From DASXHY01 sp035552155 (GTDB lineage Bacteria > Verrucomicrobiota > Verrucomicrobiia > Limisphaerales > DASXHY01): a stretch of 64,000 bases of DNA. A program made the position numbers and the translations under genes. The notes beneath the pieces are model-generated. The model saw nothing but the letters and a program-made list of their open reading frames with translations, was not told the origin of the DNA and ran no database searches. The stretch is taken from NCBI GenBank assembly GCA_035552155.1, contig DASZLX010000057.1, positions 1 to 64,000 of the forward strand. The letters are read 5' to 3'. This document shows, piece after piece, positions 50,409 to 59,794 of this stretch (within the stretch, counting starts at the first letter, position 1; each line of letters opens with the position of its first letter).

Positions 50409-51953
50409 TCACTGTTCCAACACGTCCCGCACCGTTTGCGCGAGCCGATGCGGTGAGTACGGTTTTTGCAGAAAATTGATTCCCTCGCGCAATTCAAAAT
50501 CCTTTTCCACCACGTCCATGCTGTAGCCGCTGGAAAAAATGACGCGGAGGGATGGTTTTTCCGCGTGGAATTTTTTAGCCAGCTCCGGGCCGTTCGCGCC
50601 GCCGGGAATGACGATGTCCGTAAAGACGAGTGAGATGCGGTCGCAGTGCTCCTGCCAGCGTTCCATGGCCGCGCCGGCGCTGTCGGCCTCCACCACTTCG
50701 TAACCGTAGCCTTCGAGGATGCTGCGATCGAGGGCGCGCAGCGGCGCTTCGTCTTCGATCAACAGGATTGTTTCGTTGCCGCCGCGCACTTCGTGGTTCA
50801 CGGAACGCTCGATTTTTTTATCCTCGCGTTCCTTGGCTGCGGGAAGATAAATCCGGAACACGGTGCCTTTGCCCACTTCGCTGTAAACGGTGAGCCAGCC
50901 ATTGTGCTGCCGGACAATGCCATACACGGTGGCGAGGCCAAGCCCGGTGCCCTGCCCGACCGGTTTGGTGGTGAAGAACGGCTCAAAAATTCGCGACAGG
51001 TTTTCCGGCGGAATTCCTTCCCCGGTATCGGTGACCGACAGGCAGACAAAATCGCCGACGCTCCCTTGCGGATTCAATTGCACGTATTCGGGCCCGATGC
51101 ATTCGTCGGACGTGGCGATGATCAATTTGCCGCCCTGGGGCATGGCGTCGCGTGCGTTGATGGCGAGGTTCATCAGCACTTGCTCCATCATACCGGCGTC
51201 CGCGCGAATGAGGAAGGATTCGGAGCCATAGTCAACCCGGAGCGACACATCGGCGCGGAGAATGTGCTTCAACATTTTGGTGAGATTGGCCACCACCTCG
51301 TTCAAATCGAGCACGCGGGTCTGCGTGGCCTGCTTGCGGCTGAAGGTCAGGAGCTGGCGGGTGAGATTGGTGGCGCGCTCGGCGGCCAGCAGGATCTGGT
51401 TGATCGAGCCTATGATTTCCTCGGGCAACTCGGGTTTCGCGCGCAACATCGAAGCGTGGCCCTGGATGACCGTGAGAAGATTGTTGAAATCGTGCGCGAC
51501 TCCGCCGGCGAGCTGGCCGATGGATTCCATTTTTTGGGCTTGAAGAAACTGCTCGTGCAGCTTCCGGCGTTCGATGCGCTCGGCGCTTTCGCGCAAGGCG
51601 CGCTGCACGACCGGGCCGAGGCGCGAGAGATGATTTTTCAGGACGTAATCGGTGGCGCCGGCTTTCAGGATGTCCACCGCGCGCTCCTCCCCCAAGGTCC
51701 CGGAAACAACAACAAAGGGAACATCGAAATTGCTTTTTTGAAGCAATTCCAGGGCGCGAAAGGTGGAGAATTGAGGGAGGCTGAAATCCGAAAAAATAAT
51801 GTCGATGCGCTCGCTCAGGCTGGCGCAATAGGTGGCCTCCGTCTCAACGCGTTTCCACGCGGGAGCAAACCCGGCGTTGTGCAATTCATCCAGCAACAGT
51901 TCCGCGTCATCCGCGGAATCCTCAACGATTAATACATTTAACGGAATGCCCAT
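50409..51953 (-). CDS. Hybrid histidine kinase: REC-HisKA-HATPase-REC
   Basis: A 514-residue soluble signalling protein. The N-terminal receiver (6-115) has VEDSADD and phosphoacceptor Asp56 (FSDFSLPQ). A kinase core follows: H-box VAHDFNNLLTVIQGHASML (His154) and an ATPase with N (INARDAM), G1 (DTGEGIPPENL) and G2 (GQGTGLGLATVYGIV) boxes. The C-terminal receiver (about 390-510) has LLIEDEAPL, VFTDIVIP and FLQKPYS. There is no transmembrane segment. The N-terminal receiver probably receives a signal that gates the kinase. It overlaps the upstream PAS kinase gene by 32 bases, implying coupled translation. Confidence 0.92.
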   Translation of the reverse strand: MGIPLNVLIVEDSADDAELLLDELHNAGFAPAWKRVETEATYCASLSERIDIIFSDFSLPQFSTFRALELLQKSNFDVPFVVVSGTLGEERAVDILKAGATDYVLKNHLSRLGPVVQRALRESAERIERRKLHEQFLQAQKMESIGQLAGGVAHDFNNLLTVIQGHASMLRAKPELPEEIIGSINQILLAAERATNLTRQLLTFSRKQATQTRVLDLNEVVANLTKMLKHILRADVSLRVDYGSESFLIRADAGMMEQVLMNLAINARDAMPQGGKLIIATSDECIGPEYVQLNPQGSVGDFVCLSVTDTGEGIPPENLSRIFEPFFTTKPVGQGTGLGLATVYGIVRQHNGWLTVYSEVGKGTVFRIYLPAAKEREDKKIERSVNHEVRGGNETILLIEDEAPLRALDRSILEGYGYEVVEADSAGAAMERWQEHCDRISLVFTDIVIPGGANGPELAKKFHAEKPSLRVIFSSGYSMDVVEKDFELREGINFLQKPYSPHRLAQTVRDVLEQ

Positions 51954-53142
51954 CTGTCGATTCTCCCAATGTGAAATAAAAAGTCGCCCCGCTGCCCACC
52001 TGTCCCTCAGCCCAGACCCGGCCGCCATGCCGCTGGATGATGCGCTGCACGATCGCCAGACCTACGCCTGTGCCTTCGAATTCGCTCGGGCTGTGGAGAC
52101 GTTGGAACACCCGGAAAAGTTTGTCCGAGTATTCCATGTCAAACCCCGCGCCGTTGTCGCGGACGAAATAGGCCCGCTCGCCGTTTTCATCGCGGCAGCC
52201 GATTCGAATTACCGCCGGCTCACGATCGCGGGTAAATTTGAGCGAGTTGGAAAGAAGATGCGCAAACACCCGGCGCAACAGCGAAATGTCAGCCGTGCAG
52301 GCGGGCAGTCGGCTGATTTGGCAATCCACTCGCCGGCCGGGCGTGGCGATGGTGAGTTCGCTGAAAACGCTTTGCGCGAGATCGCCGGGGTTGAAGTTTT
52401 TCTTGGTCAAGGCCATCCAGGTGAGGCTGGAAAAATCGAGCAGTCCCTCGATGAGTTTGCTCATTTTGCTCACGTTGTCCTGGATTCGCTTCAGAGCGTG
52501 GCCGGTGGCTTCGGGAAGATCCGGGCCCAGGGATTTTTTCAACATGGCCGCAAAGCCGTCCATGGCGCGCAGCGGGGCGCGGAGGTCGTGGGACACGGAG
52601 TATGAAAACGCCTGCAGTTCCTGACTGGCTGCTTCGAGGGCAGCGTCTTTTTGTTTCAGTTGCGCTGTGAGGCAGTGCTGTTCGGTGAGATCGCGAATAG
52701 TGCCGATGAACCATTCGCCTTCTTCGGTTCGCCACGGTGTGAAAGTAATGCTGGCGGGAAATTCAGAAGCATCTTTGCGCAAGCCGAAGATTTCCCCGGC
52801 GGGGGGCTGCCAGTGCCACCGGGAGGAATGATTTTTGCCGAGCTTCGCAGCGCGAGTCCGCAAACGCTCGGGCAGTAACTGTTCCACGGGTTGCCGGAGT
52901 AGTTCGCTGTGTCGGCAGCCGAACAATTCTCCCGTGCGGGTATTGGCCAGCACGATGATACCTTCGGAGTTGACCACGACGACCGCGTCGGGAAGCGCTT
53001 CCAACAAGGCGCCGTATCCGGCCTCAAGCAAGCTGGTGCCGGGGGGGAGTTTGTGGCCCAAGGCGCTCATGACGATGGGGCGGGGAAAGCCGGTCGTGGA
53101 AAAAAGCGGGCGGTGAAAATCGGCCCCCACGGAACAGGCCAT
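51922..53142 (-). CDS. PAS-domain histidine kinase
   Basis: A 406-residue sensor kinase without transmembrane segments. A PAS domain (about 40-155; DAVVVVNSEGIIVLANTRTGELFG) is followed by a short coiled coil and HisKA with FSYSVSHDLRAPLRAMDGF (His185). The ATPase domain has N-box LLSNSLKFT, FVRDNGAGFD and GTGVGLAIVQRI. The kinase half resembles phytochrome-type kinases. ATG 53070 (MSALGHKL) is an alternative start. It lies between the XRE-REC gene, 55 bases upstream, and the overlapping hybrid kinase, so one transcript is likely. Confidence 0.9.
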   Translation of the reverse strand: MACSVGADFHRPLFSTTGFPRPIVMSALGHKLPPGTSLLEAGYGALLEALPDAVVVVNSEGIIVLANTRTGELFGCRHSELLRQPVEQLLPERLRTRAAKLGKNHSSRWHWQPPAGEIFGLRKDASEFPASITFTPWRTEEGEWFIGTIRDLTEQHCLTAQLKQKDAALEAASQELQAFSYSVSHDLRAPLRAMDGFAAMLKKSLGPDLPEATGHALKRIQDNVSKMSKLIEGLLDFSSLTWMALTKKNFNPGDLAQSVFSELTIATPGRRVDCQISRLPACTADISLLRRVFAHLLSNSLKFTRDREPAVIRIGCRDENGERAYFVRDNGAGFDMEYSDKLFRVFQRLHSPSEFEGTGVGLAIVQRIIQRHGGRVWAEGQVGSGATFYFTLGESTDGHSVKCINR

Positions 53143-53197
53143 CCCCCGGCCGTCGGTGAAGACGAACTTCCCTCGTCCATCAAACTGGTTTCGCGAA

Positions 53198-53896
53198 TCA
53201 CACGTTTACCATAGGCGCCCGTTTTAACAACGCCCACTGCAAACTCAGTTGCGGAATCACTCCGCTTAAATTCTGAAAATCCACCGGCTTCACGATATAA
53301 GCCTCCGCCCCGAGCCGCTGGCTCGCGGCAATATCTCGATCTTTGCTGGAAACGGTCAGCACAATCACTGGGATCGTGCGGGTCCGTGGGTCGCCTTTAA
53401 TCTGGCGTAAAACCTCCAATCCGTCAATCTTTGGCAGACCCAAATCCAGCAGGATGATTTGGGGCCGGTCATTATGTTTCCGGTGAGCGTAAACGCCTTT
53501 GCAAAAGAGAAAATCCAGCGCAGCCGCGCCGTCGCGCACCACGTAAATCCGGTTCGTAATCTGCGCGTCCTGCAGTGCCTTCGTCGTCAATTCGACATCC
53601 TCCGAGGAGTCGTCAATAATGAGAAGATCCACCAGTTCTTCCGGGAGCAGGGGCTGTGTCGGCGGCTGGGTCCCTTCTTCCAGCCGGGAAAAAAGACCCG
53701 ATAACGAAACTCCTAACGCGTCGGCGAGTCGGTGGATACTCTCCAAAGAGACGTTCCTCGCGCCGCGTTCAACGTCGGAAACATAAGTCCTGTGCAACCC
53801 CGCCCGTCCGGCTAATTCTTCCTGCGAGATCCCCAACTGATCCCGATGAAACCGAACTGCGGCGCCAAACTGTTTTTTTACGTCATTTTTTCCCAC
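53198..53896 (-). CDS. XRE helix-turn-helix fused to a receiver domain
   Basis: A 232-residue protein with an unusual order: an N-terminal XRE/Cro-type helix-turn-helix (about 7-70; LGISQEELAGRAGLHRTYVSDVERG) joined by a Pro-rich linker to a C-terminal receiver (about 88-215). The receiver has acidic pair Asp95/Asp96 (LLIIDDSSED), phosphoacceptor Asp151 (ILLDLGLPKIDG), Thr181 and Lys203 (YIVKPVD). Typical response regulators have the receiver first. It is the first gene of a three-gene cluster with two kinases, so it is probably their DNA-binding output or self-regulator. Confidence 0.92.
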   Translation of the reverse strand: MGKNDVKKQFGAAVRFHRDQLGISQEELAGRAGLHRTYVSDVERGARNVSLESIHRLADALGVSLSGLFSRLEEGTQPPTQPLLPEELVDLLIIDDSSEDVELTTKALQDAQITNRIYVVRDGAAALDFLFCKGVYAHRKHNDRPQIILLDLGLPKIDGLEVLRQIKGDPRTRTIPVIVLTVSSKDRDIAASQRLGAEAYIVKPVDFQNLSGVIPQLSLQWALLKRAPMVNV

Positions 53897-54029
53897 AAGC
53901 GAACCCTGATTTCACACAATAACCTGCAGCGGAACAACAGACTATGAGTGACTTTCCCTAGTTTTACAGATGACAATATTGTAATGCAGGTGGACAACGG
54001 GACTAAACATTTTATCTTCGCGCCAGTTT

Positions 54030-55118
54030 ATGTTGAAAAAAATTACAACGTTAGCGCCGGCTCAGCTTGGATTTGCCATGCCCGCCGAGTGGGAGCGCCA
54101 CGAAGCGACCTGGTTGGGCTGGCCCCACAACGAAACCGATTGGCCGGACAAGATCGACACCATCCGCTGGGTTTACGGTGAGATGGTGAGAAAAATTTCG
54201 GAAGGGGAATTGGTCCGTATTCTCGTGCGCAATTCGGCGGAGGCGAAGCTGGCAAGGAGCTATCTGACCCGGGCTTGCGCCAATCTGAAAAATGTCGAAT
54301 TCGTGATTCACCCGACCAACCGCGGCTGGACGCGCGACAGCGGGCCTATTTTTGTAAAGCGGAATGCGGGGGGCGCAAAGGGCAAAGCTGAAACGGCCAT
54401 CGTCCATTTTCATTTCAATGCGTGGGCGAAATACAATGACTGGCAAAAGGACCGCAAAGTTCCTGAAACCGCGGCGCGTCTCCTCAAAAAACAGTTGTTC
54501 AACGCGGAATGCGACGGGAAAGATTTCGTCGTGGAAGGTGGCGGACTTGAATTGAACGGCCGCGGCACGCTGTTGACGACCGAGGAATGTTATCTCCATC
54601 CAAAAATCCAGGTGCGCAATCCGGGGCTTACCCGTGAGCAATATAACGAAACCTTCAAGAAATATCTCGGAGTCACGAATGTGATCTGGCTCTTGAATGG
54701 GCCGGTGGGCGATGACACCCACGGCCATATCGACGACATCTGCCGCTTCGTGAACCGCAACACAGTGGTGCTCATCAAGGAATCGAACTCGAAGGATATC
54801 AATTACAAGCCCCTTGCCGAAAACTGGGAGCGCATCCAGGAGTTGCGTCTTGAGGACGGCTCCAAACCCGAGGTGGTGCCGCTGCCGATGCCCGCGCCGC
54901 TTTATTACGGCAAATGGCGGCTGCCGGCGAGCTACGCGAATTTTTATATTTCGAACGCCTGCGTCATCGTCCCGACGTTTAACGACGCGAATGACCGCGT
55001 GGCGCTGGGAACGTTGGGGGAATTGTTTAAAGACCGGCCGGTCATCGGCATTCACGCGGTGGATTTGGTGCTGGGATTTGGCTCCCTGCATTGTTTGACG
55101 CAACAACAGCCGGCGTAA
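54030..55118 (+). CDS. aguA: Agmatine deiminase
   Basis: A 362-residue guanidino-modifying enzyme that hydrolyses agmatine to N-carbamoylputrescine, a step from arginine to putrescine. Motifs: MPAEWERHEATWLGWP (17-32), RGWTRDSGPIFV, VVEGGGLELNGRGT, DDTHGHIDDICRF and the catalytic Cys355 in GSLHCLTQQQ. The start at 54030 keeps the usual PAQLGFAMPAEWE lead-in; ATG 54078 is possible. The partner N-carbamoylputrescine amidase is not in the window. With the deoxyhypusine synthase-like gene this suggests active polyamine metabolism. Confidence 0.92.
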   Translation: MLKKITTLAPAQLGFAMPAEWERHEATWLGWPHNETDWPDKIDTIRWVYGEMVRKISEGELVRILVRNSAEAKLARSYLTRACANLKNVEFVIHPTNRGWTRDSGPIFVKRNAGGAKGKAETAIVHFHFNAWAKYNDWQKDRKVPETAARLLKKQLFNAECDGKDFVVEGGGLELNGRGTLLTTEECYLHPKIQVRNPGLTREQYNETFKKYLGVTNVIWLLNGPVGDDTHGHIDDICRFVNRNTVVLIKESNSKDINYKPLAENWERIQELRLEDGSKPEVVPLPMPAPLYYGKWRLPASYANFYISNACVIVPTFNDANDRVALGTLGELFKDRPVIGIHAVDLVLGFGSLHCLTQQQPA

Positions 55119-55131
55119 CCCCGTGTGATTT

Positions 55132-55635
55132 ATGGCCGAAGACATTTTTGACGTGGTCGACGAACGCGATGAAGTCATCGGCCGCAAACCGCGTAGCGAA
55201 GTGCATCGGCTCGGGTTGTTGCATCGCGCGGTGCACGTGCTGGTGTTCAACGCGCGCGGGCAGATTTTTCTGCAGAAGCGCTCGATGAAAAAAGATCGCC
55301 AGCCCGGCTTGTGGGATTCGTCCGCCTCCGGGCACGTGGACTCGGGCGAGGATTACGACACGACGGCGGTGCGCGAGGTGGGGGAGGAGATCGGCTTGCG
55401 ACTGAGCCACGCTCCGAAGCGGCTCTTCAAGATTGACGCGCGCGAGGAGACCGACCAGGAATTTGTGTGGGTTTATCGCTGCGAAAGCGAAGGGCCGTTT
55501 GAGTTGAACCGGGAGGAAATTGACCGTGGCGGCTGGTTTTCAAAGGACGAGGTTTCGCGGTGGATGGCCGAGCGGCCTCAGGAATTTGCGAGCGCGCTCT
55601 TATATATCTGGGACAAAGTGTCGAATGACCGATGA
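55132..55635 (+). CDS. Nudix hydrolase (isopentenyl diphosphate isomerase-like)
   Basis: A 167-residue Nudix protein. The start FDVVDERDEVIGRKPRSEVHRLGLLHRAV is the pattern of the YfcD/IDI-type subfamily. The Nudix box GHVDSGEDYDTTAVREVGEEIGL is complete. True isopentenyl diphosphate isomerases have extra Cys/His/Glu residues not obvious here, so a general diphosphatase is the safer call. It begins 13 bases after aguA and is probably co-transcribed. Confidence 0.85.
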   Translation: MAEDIFDVVDERDEVIGRKPRSEVHRLGLLHRAVHVLVFNARGQIFLQKRSMKKDRQPGLWDSSASGHVDSGEDYDTTAVREVGEEIGLRLSHAPKRLFKIDAREETDQEFVWVYRCESEGPFELNREEIDRGGWFSKDEVSRWMAERPQEFASALLYIWDKVSNDR

Positions 55636-55739
55636 GCCGTCGTGAGGATCGATTCCCTTCCCGCGCTCCATCAATATCGAGCGCTTACAGAATGGTGCAC
55701 TAAAAGAGGATCGTTCAAATGTTCTGTGATTGAGTTTTT

Positions 55740-57227
55740 TTACTGACTGAGGCGGTAAAATCTTTGTGTGCCTGAAACGGCATTGGTCACCGTATTCTTT
55801 CCGCTGGTGATGACTGCGACTGGAAAAACATCGCTCCAGCCTGGCGATGAAGCGAGGTTCGTGGTGGATTGCAACGAGAACGTGAGTCCGGCGGTATTAG
55901 TCGGCCACGTCAAAATTACTTTTGACTGTCCAGGCTGGATTGTAAGCGACGGTGGCGCCGGCAATGCAATACTGAACACCGTGCCAGAGCCGAAACTTCC
56001 CCCTTGAAATGTGGTTCCATACAGGACATTGCCCGACAAAACCAAATCGCCCTGCGAATTGGCTCCATCGCTGTTCGTAGAGAGAGTCCCCGAGAGGGCC
56101 GTAAAATTATGCAACGTTGTGAACCCCGAGCCGTCGGTGTGGAGCGCAAATACCGTGCCGTTGCCGGAAATGCCACCTAAATACGTTGTCCCATACAGCG
56201 TGTTGCCCGATTGAATTAATCCGTAGGGATAGGATCCATCCAGGTTGGTATAAGTAGGATAACCGGCATTCGCCGTGAATGTGTGAAGGTTGGTGAATCC
56301 CGTTCCGTCGGTGTTAACGGCAAACAGAGTGCCACTTCCCGATTCTCCGCCAGAGGAGGTTACTCCATACAGGATGTTGCCAGATAAAATCAACTTGCCC
56401 GGGTTGCCCCCGTCCTCATTGGTGTAGTAAGGCGGAAGCGTGGTGAAACTATGCAGGTTGGTGTAGCCTGTGCCATTCGTATTTAAAATAAACACCGATC
56501 CCCAAACGGCATCGCCGCCATAATAGGTTGTCCCAAAGAGGGAGTCGCCCGATAGAGCCAGCGAGGCATGCTCCACTCCTTCATCTCCTGTTGTAAAATC
56601 ATAGAGAACTTTGAAGTTCATTCCGTTAGTGACGATAGTGAAAACAGTGCCTTGCCCCAGGGTGCCACCCTCGCCAGTAACGCCAAAAAGGGCGTTACCG
56701 AATAAAACCAAAGTATCGACCGGGTTCTCTCCCTCACTGTTGGTAAAATTTGAAAAACCCGTCGCCACCGGAAAATCGTGCAGAGTTTGAAACCCGGCGC
56801 CGTCGGTGTTTACGCTAAAAATTGTGCCATAACCCAGGCTGCCGCCCCCAAACGCGGACCCGTACAAAGTATTTCCGAATCCAATTAGGCCTTGTGGACT
56901 GATTCCGCCATTGTTGGTGACAGAGTTAAACATGTCCCCGTTGGAATTCGCGGCCGGAAAATCATGCACCGTCGCAAAACCTGTTCCATTAGTACCGACG
57001 GTGAACACAGTTCCACAGCCTGAATGACCGCCGTTATACGTGGTCCCGTATAGAGCAATGCCGGATAAGATCAATTTGCTATTGGGAGCCGCTCCGTCGG
57101 CGTTGGTGCCGGAAGCAAGGGCCGTAAAATTGTGCAAAGTGCTGAAAGTCTGCGCGTTGACCTCAATTGATGAGAGTGGGTCAAGACAGAGAATTAACAA
57201 GCTCGGGAAGATAATTTTCAGTTTCAT
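55740..57227 (-). CDS. Secreted GloVer-repeat protein
   Basis: A 495-residue exported protein. A signal peptide (KIIFPSLLILCLDPLSSIEVNA) is followed by about nine 40-45 residue repeats with the pattern GNxLYGTTYxGGxSGxGTVFxxNTDG, the so-called GloVer repeat, likely to form a beta-propeller. The last 85 residues contain the TTNLASSPGWSDV...FYRLS module shared with the astacin protein and the SBBP protein. An extracellular surface role is likely but the ligand is unknown. The start ATG at 57227 follows directly upstream SBBP gene stop by about 54 bases on the same strand. Confidence 0.85.
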   Translation of the reverse strand: MKLKIIFPSLLILCLDPLSSIEVNAQTFSTLHNFTALASGTNADGAAPNSKLILSGIALYGTTYNGGHSGCGTVFTVGTNGTGFATVHDFPAANSNGDMFNSVTNNGGISPQGLIGFGNTLYGSAFGGGSLGYGTIFSVNTDGAGFQTLHDFPVATGFSNFTNSEGENPVDTLVLFGNALFGVTGEGGTLGQGTVFTIVTNGMNFKVLYDFTTGDEGVEHASLALSGDSLFGTTYYGGDAVWGSVFILNTNGTGYTNLHSFTTLPPYYTNEDGGNPGKLILSGNILYGVTSSGGESGSGTLFAVNTDGTGFTNLHTFTANAGYPTYTNLDGSYPYGLIQSGNTLYGTTYLGGISGNGTVFALHTDGSGFTTLHNFTALSGTLSTNSDGANSQGDLVLSGNVLYGTTFQGGSFGSGTVFSIALPAPPSLTIQPGQSKVILTWPTNTAGLTFSLQSTTNLASSPGWSDVFPVAVITSGKNTVTNAVSGTQRFYRLSQ

Positions 57228-57281
57228 GACTCATTTGGCACTGGTTGATCCGATTTGCAGGAGTTTTTACTCAAGACCCGA

Positions 57282-58829
57282 TTATTGCAATTGGGCGCGG
57301 TAGAAACGGAGTTTGTTTGGGGCCAGGGTATCGGTGACCTGAAGGGAGCCGGTGGGAATTTGATTTGTGGCGATCGGGATCCAGGTTTGGAAATTGGTGG
57401 TGGCGGAGACGATGGCATGTGATCCAACAGGGCCGCTCAGGCTCAGGACAAATTGATTATTGAAGGGTCCGAAGTTGCCGTTGGTCGTTATGAAAGCAAG
57501 GGGCGCCACGGCGGCGGAATACTGAAGGGTCGCAATCACGCCGCCGCTGCTGCCGGTTACATAGGCATTGCCATTGATATCGGCGGCGACGCCCGCGGCG
57601 ATTCCGCCCCCGTATAAATTTGTCCACAGGGCCTCGCTGTCACTCGCATACTTAACGGTCGCAAATTCATCCGGCCGCAGGCCGCCGAACGAAGTTCCCG
57701 TGACGTAGGCATTGGCGCTGCCATCCACTGCCAAACTTACGGCTTCTCCGCCGCGATTGCCGACACCATTAAAGAAATTTGTCCACTGAGGCACGCCGGC
57801 GTTGGAATATTTGATGGTCACGTAACCATAAGCTCCCCCCGCGCCAATGGAAGTGCCCGTCACGTAAACATTCTCTGCAGGATCCAACGCCACCGCTGCG
57901 GCTTCGTCGTCACTGTTGCCCGGGCCGTTGTAAATATTCGTCCACACGCCCTGGCCCGAGCCGGAGATTTTGATGGTCGCGTAGTCAAAACTGCCGGCGA
58001 TGCCCGGGGCAATGCCGGTGACGTATGTGTTGCCTTCGCTATCCAGGGCCATGGATTGAACCAGATCATCGCCGCTGGAGATGCCGTGAAATTTATTGAC
58101 CCAGAGCAACGTGCCGGCGCTGGAATACTTGACGGTGGCATAATCAAAATTGCTGGCCACGTCCGTGGCGTAACCGGTGACGTAGACGCCGCCGCTGGTA
58201 TCGGCCGCGATGGCCTTGACCTGGTCAAAGCCAATGCCCGCGCCGCTGAAAGAGTTGGTCCATAGCAGCACACCGGCAGAGGAAAATTTGACCGTCTTCC
58301 AGGTTGAATTAGTGGAGGAGACAATTGTTTGCCCGGCCACACATATTTCCCCGCTGACATTCACCGCCAGCGCAGTTGCGAAATCGTCGTTACTTCCTCC
58401 GCTATTATAGCGGAGTTGTTGTATCTGCAATCCGCCCGAAGAATATTTAACTATCAGGAAATCGTTGCCGGTTCCCGCGCCCGGCGACGTGCCCGTGACG
58501 TAGACGTTACCACTGGTGTCCACCGTCACGGCGTTGGCGACGTCATTTCCAGCGGCGCCATCCTTTGCCCTCGCCCAGATTATACCGCCGCCGGGCGAGT
58601 ATTTGACGGTTATGAAGTCGGAATTGCTCTGCGGATTGATATAATATCCGGTCACAATAGAGTTGCCGTTGGTGTCTACCGCAATAGCGCGGGCTGAAGT
58701 CAGGCCGGGGGCCAGACCGGGCAATTGACTCACTGCATTCGTCCAGAGCGGCGTGCCGTCAGCCGCATGAACGGACAAGGGAAAACAAGTTGTGAGTGCG
58801 ATGAATGCGAGAAGCGTTAATTTTTTCAT
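57282..58829 (-). CDS. Secreted SBBP-repeat protein
   Basis: A 515-residue exported protein. A signal peptide (LTLLAFIALTTCFPLSVHA) leads to about eight repeats of 50 residues with the pattern NVYVTGTSxGxGxxxDYxTIKYSxAGxxLWTNxFNG, the SBBP (seven-bladed beta-propeller-like) motif. The C-terminal module is TTNFQTWIP...LRFYRAQL. Repeats of this kind often occur in surface or polymer-binding proteins. It lies upstream of the GloVer gene on the same strand, so the two may be expressed together. Confidence 0.87.
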   Translation of the reverse strand: MKKLTLLAFIALTTCFPLSVHAADGTPLWTNAVSQLPGLAPGLTSARAIAVDTNGNSIVTGYYINPQSNSDFITVKYSPGGGIIWARAKDGAAGNDVANAVTVDTSGNVYVTGTSPGAGTGNDFLIVKYSSGGLQIQQLRYNSGGSNDDFATALAVNVSGEICVAGQTIVSSTNSTWKTVKFSSAGVLLWTNSFSGAGIGFDQVKAIAADTSGGVYVTGYATDVASNFDYATVKYSSAGTLLWVNKFHGISSGDDLVQSMALDSEGNTYVTGIAPGIAGSFDYATIKISGSGQGVWTNIYNGPGNSDDEAAAVALDPAENVYVTGTSIGAGGAYGYVTIKYSNAGVPQWTNFFNGVGNRGGEAVSLAVDGSANAYVTGTSFGGLRPDEFATVKYASDSEALWTNLYGGGIAAGVAADINGNAYVTGSSGGVIATLQYSAAVAPLAFITTNGNFGPFNNQFVLSLSGPVGSHAIVSATTNFQTWIPIATNQIPTGSLQVTDTLAPNKLRFYRAQLQ

Positions 58830-59095
58830 GAATTCGTATTTGCCGGCACGGGAATAGTCCGATTTAACGAAATCGAAACCGATTAGTCAAATTTATGGTA
58901 CATTTGAACCAAAGTTCTTTTATCTTATTAAACGTTTTTGCAAGGGGCGCGGCTTTCTCAAGTCCGCCCATTAGCGGAGCGAGAGAAAACATTCAGGGAT
59001 TGCCGCAAATCCAGTCCTCAATTGGTCCTGCGTCATTTTCGATTTTTCATGCGCTTGACCTCCTGTGAACCCTCCTTTACGTTGCGGCACTAGAG
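58830..59095. other. Divergent promoter region between SBBP and clpP genes
   Basis: A 266-base AT-rich region. A possible plus-strand promoter is TTGAAC (58904-58909), 16 bases, TATTAA (58926-58931). No heat-shock operator of the CIRCE type was recognised. Confidence 0.35.
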
Positions 59096-59749
59096 ATGAA
59101 ATCTGACATGCAAAACTTTTTGGTTCCCATGGTCGTCGAGCAAACCGGGCGCGGCGAACGGGGTTACGACATTTATTCGCGCCTGCTGGTGGACCGCATC
59201 GTGTTCCTCGGCACGCCGGTCGATGACATGGTGGCGAATTTGATCATCGCCCAGATGTTGTTCCTCCAGATGAGCGACCCCAAGAAGGACATTCATCTTT
59301 ACATCAATTCGCCCGGTGGCAGCGTTACCGCCGGCCTCGCCATCTACGACACGATGCAATTCCTTACCTGCGATGTGAATACGTATTGCATCGGCCAGGC
59401 GGCAAGCATGGGCGCGGTGCTCCTGTGCGGCGGCACAAAAGGCAAGCGTTACTCGCTGCCGAATGCCAACATCATGATTCACCAGATTCTTGGCGGGGCT
59501 GAGGGACAGGCCACGGATGTCGAAATCCGGGTACGATATATGCTGAAATTGAAGCAACGCCTGAACGGAATCATTTCCAAGCACACGGGCAAATCCATCG
59601 ACCAGGTGGAGAAGGATACGGACCGGGATAATTTCATGACGCCGGATGAGGCGAAGGCCTACGGGTTGGTGGATGAAGTCGTCCAGTCCCGCAAAGAAAT
59701 TCCGAATTTAGCTGAACACGCCACGAGTTTGGCCGATAAAAAAGAATGA
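59096..59749 (+). CDS. clpP: ATP-dependent Clp protease proteolytic subunit
   Basis: A 217-residue serine protease subunit that forms a 14-mer chamber. The catalytic triad is complete: Ser104 (QAASMGA), His129 (MIHQ) and Asp178 (DRDNF). The substrate-binding NSPGGSV loop is at 71-77. The N-terminal about 10 residues are a short propeptide. The gene is followed 45 bases later by clpX, the classical pair. Confidence 0.95.
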   Translation: MKSDMQNFLVPMVVEQTGRGERGYDIYSRLLVDRIVFLGTPVDDMVANLIIAQMLFLQMSDPKKDIHLYINSPGGSVTAGLAIYDTMQFLTCDVNTYCIGQAASMGAVLLCGGTKGKRYSLPNANIMIHQILGGAEGQATDVEIRVRYMLKLKQRLNGIISKHTGKSIDQVEKDTDRDNFMTPDEAKAYGLVDEVVQSRKEIPNLAEHATSLADKKE

Positions 59750-59770
59750 ATGTTGTAAGCAACTCTGGCC

Positions 59771-59791
59771 GTAAATCGTAAATCGAAAGAT
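59771..59791. repeat. Three 7-bp repeats before clpX
   Basis: GTAAATC GTAAATC GAAAGAT, ending 3 bases before the clpX start. The first unit is the reverse complement of GATTTAC at 49430-49436. Confidence 0.6.
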
Positions 59792-59794
59792 CAC

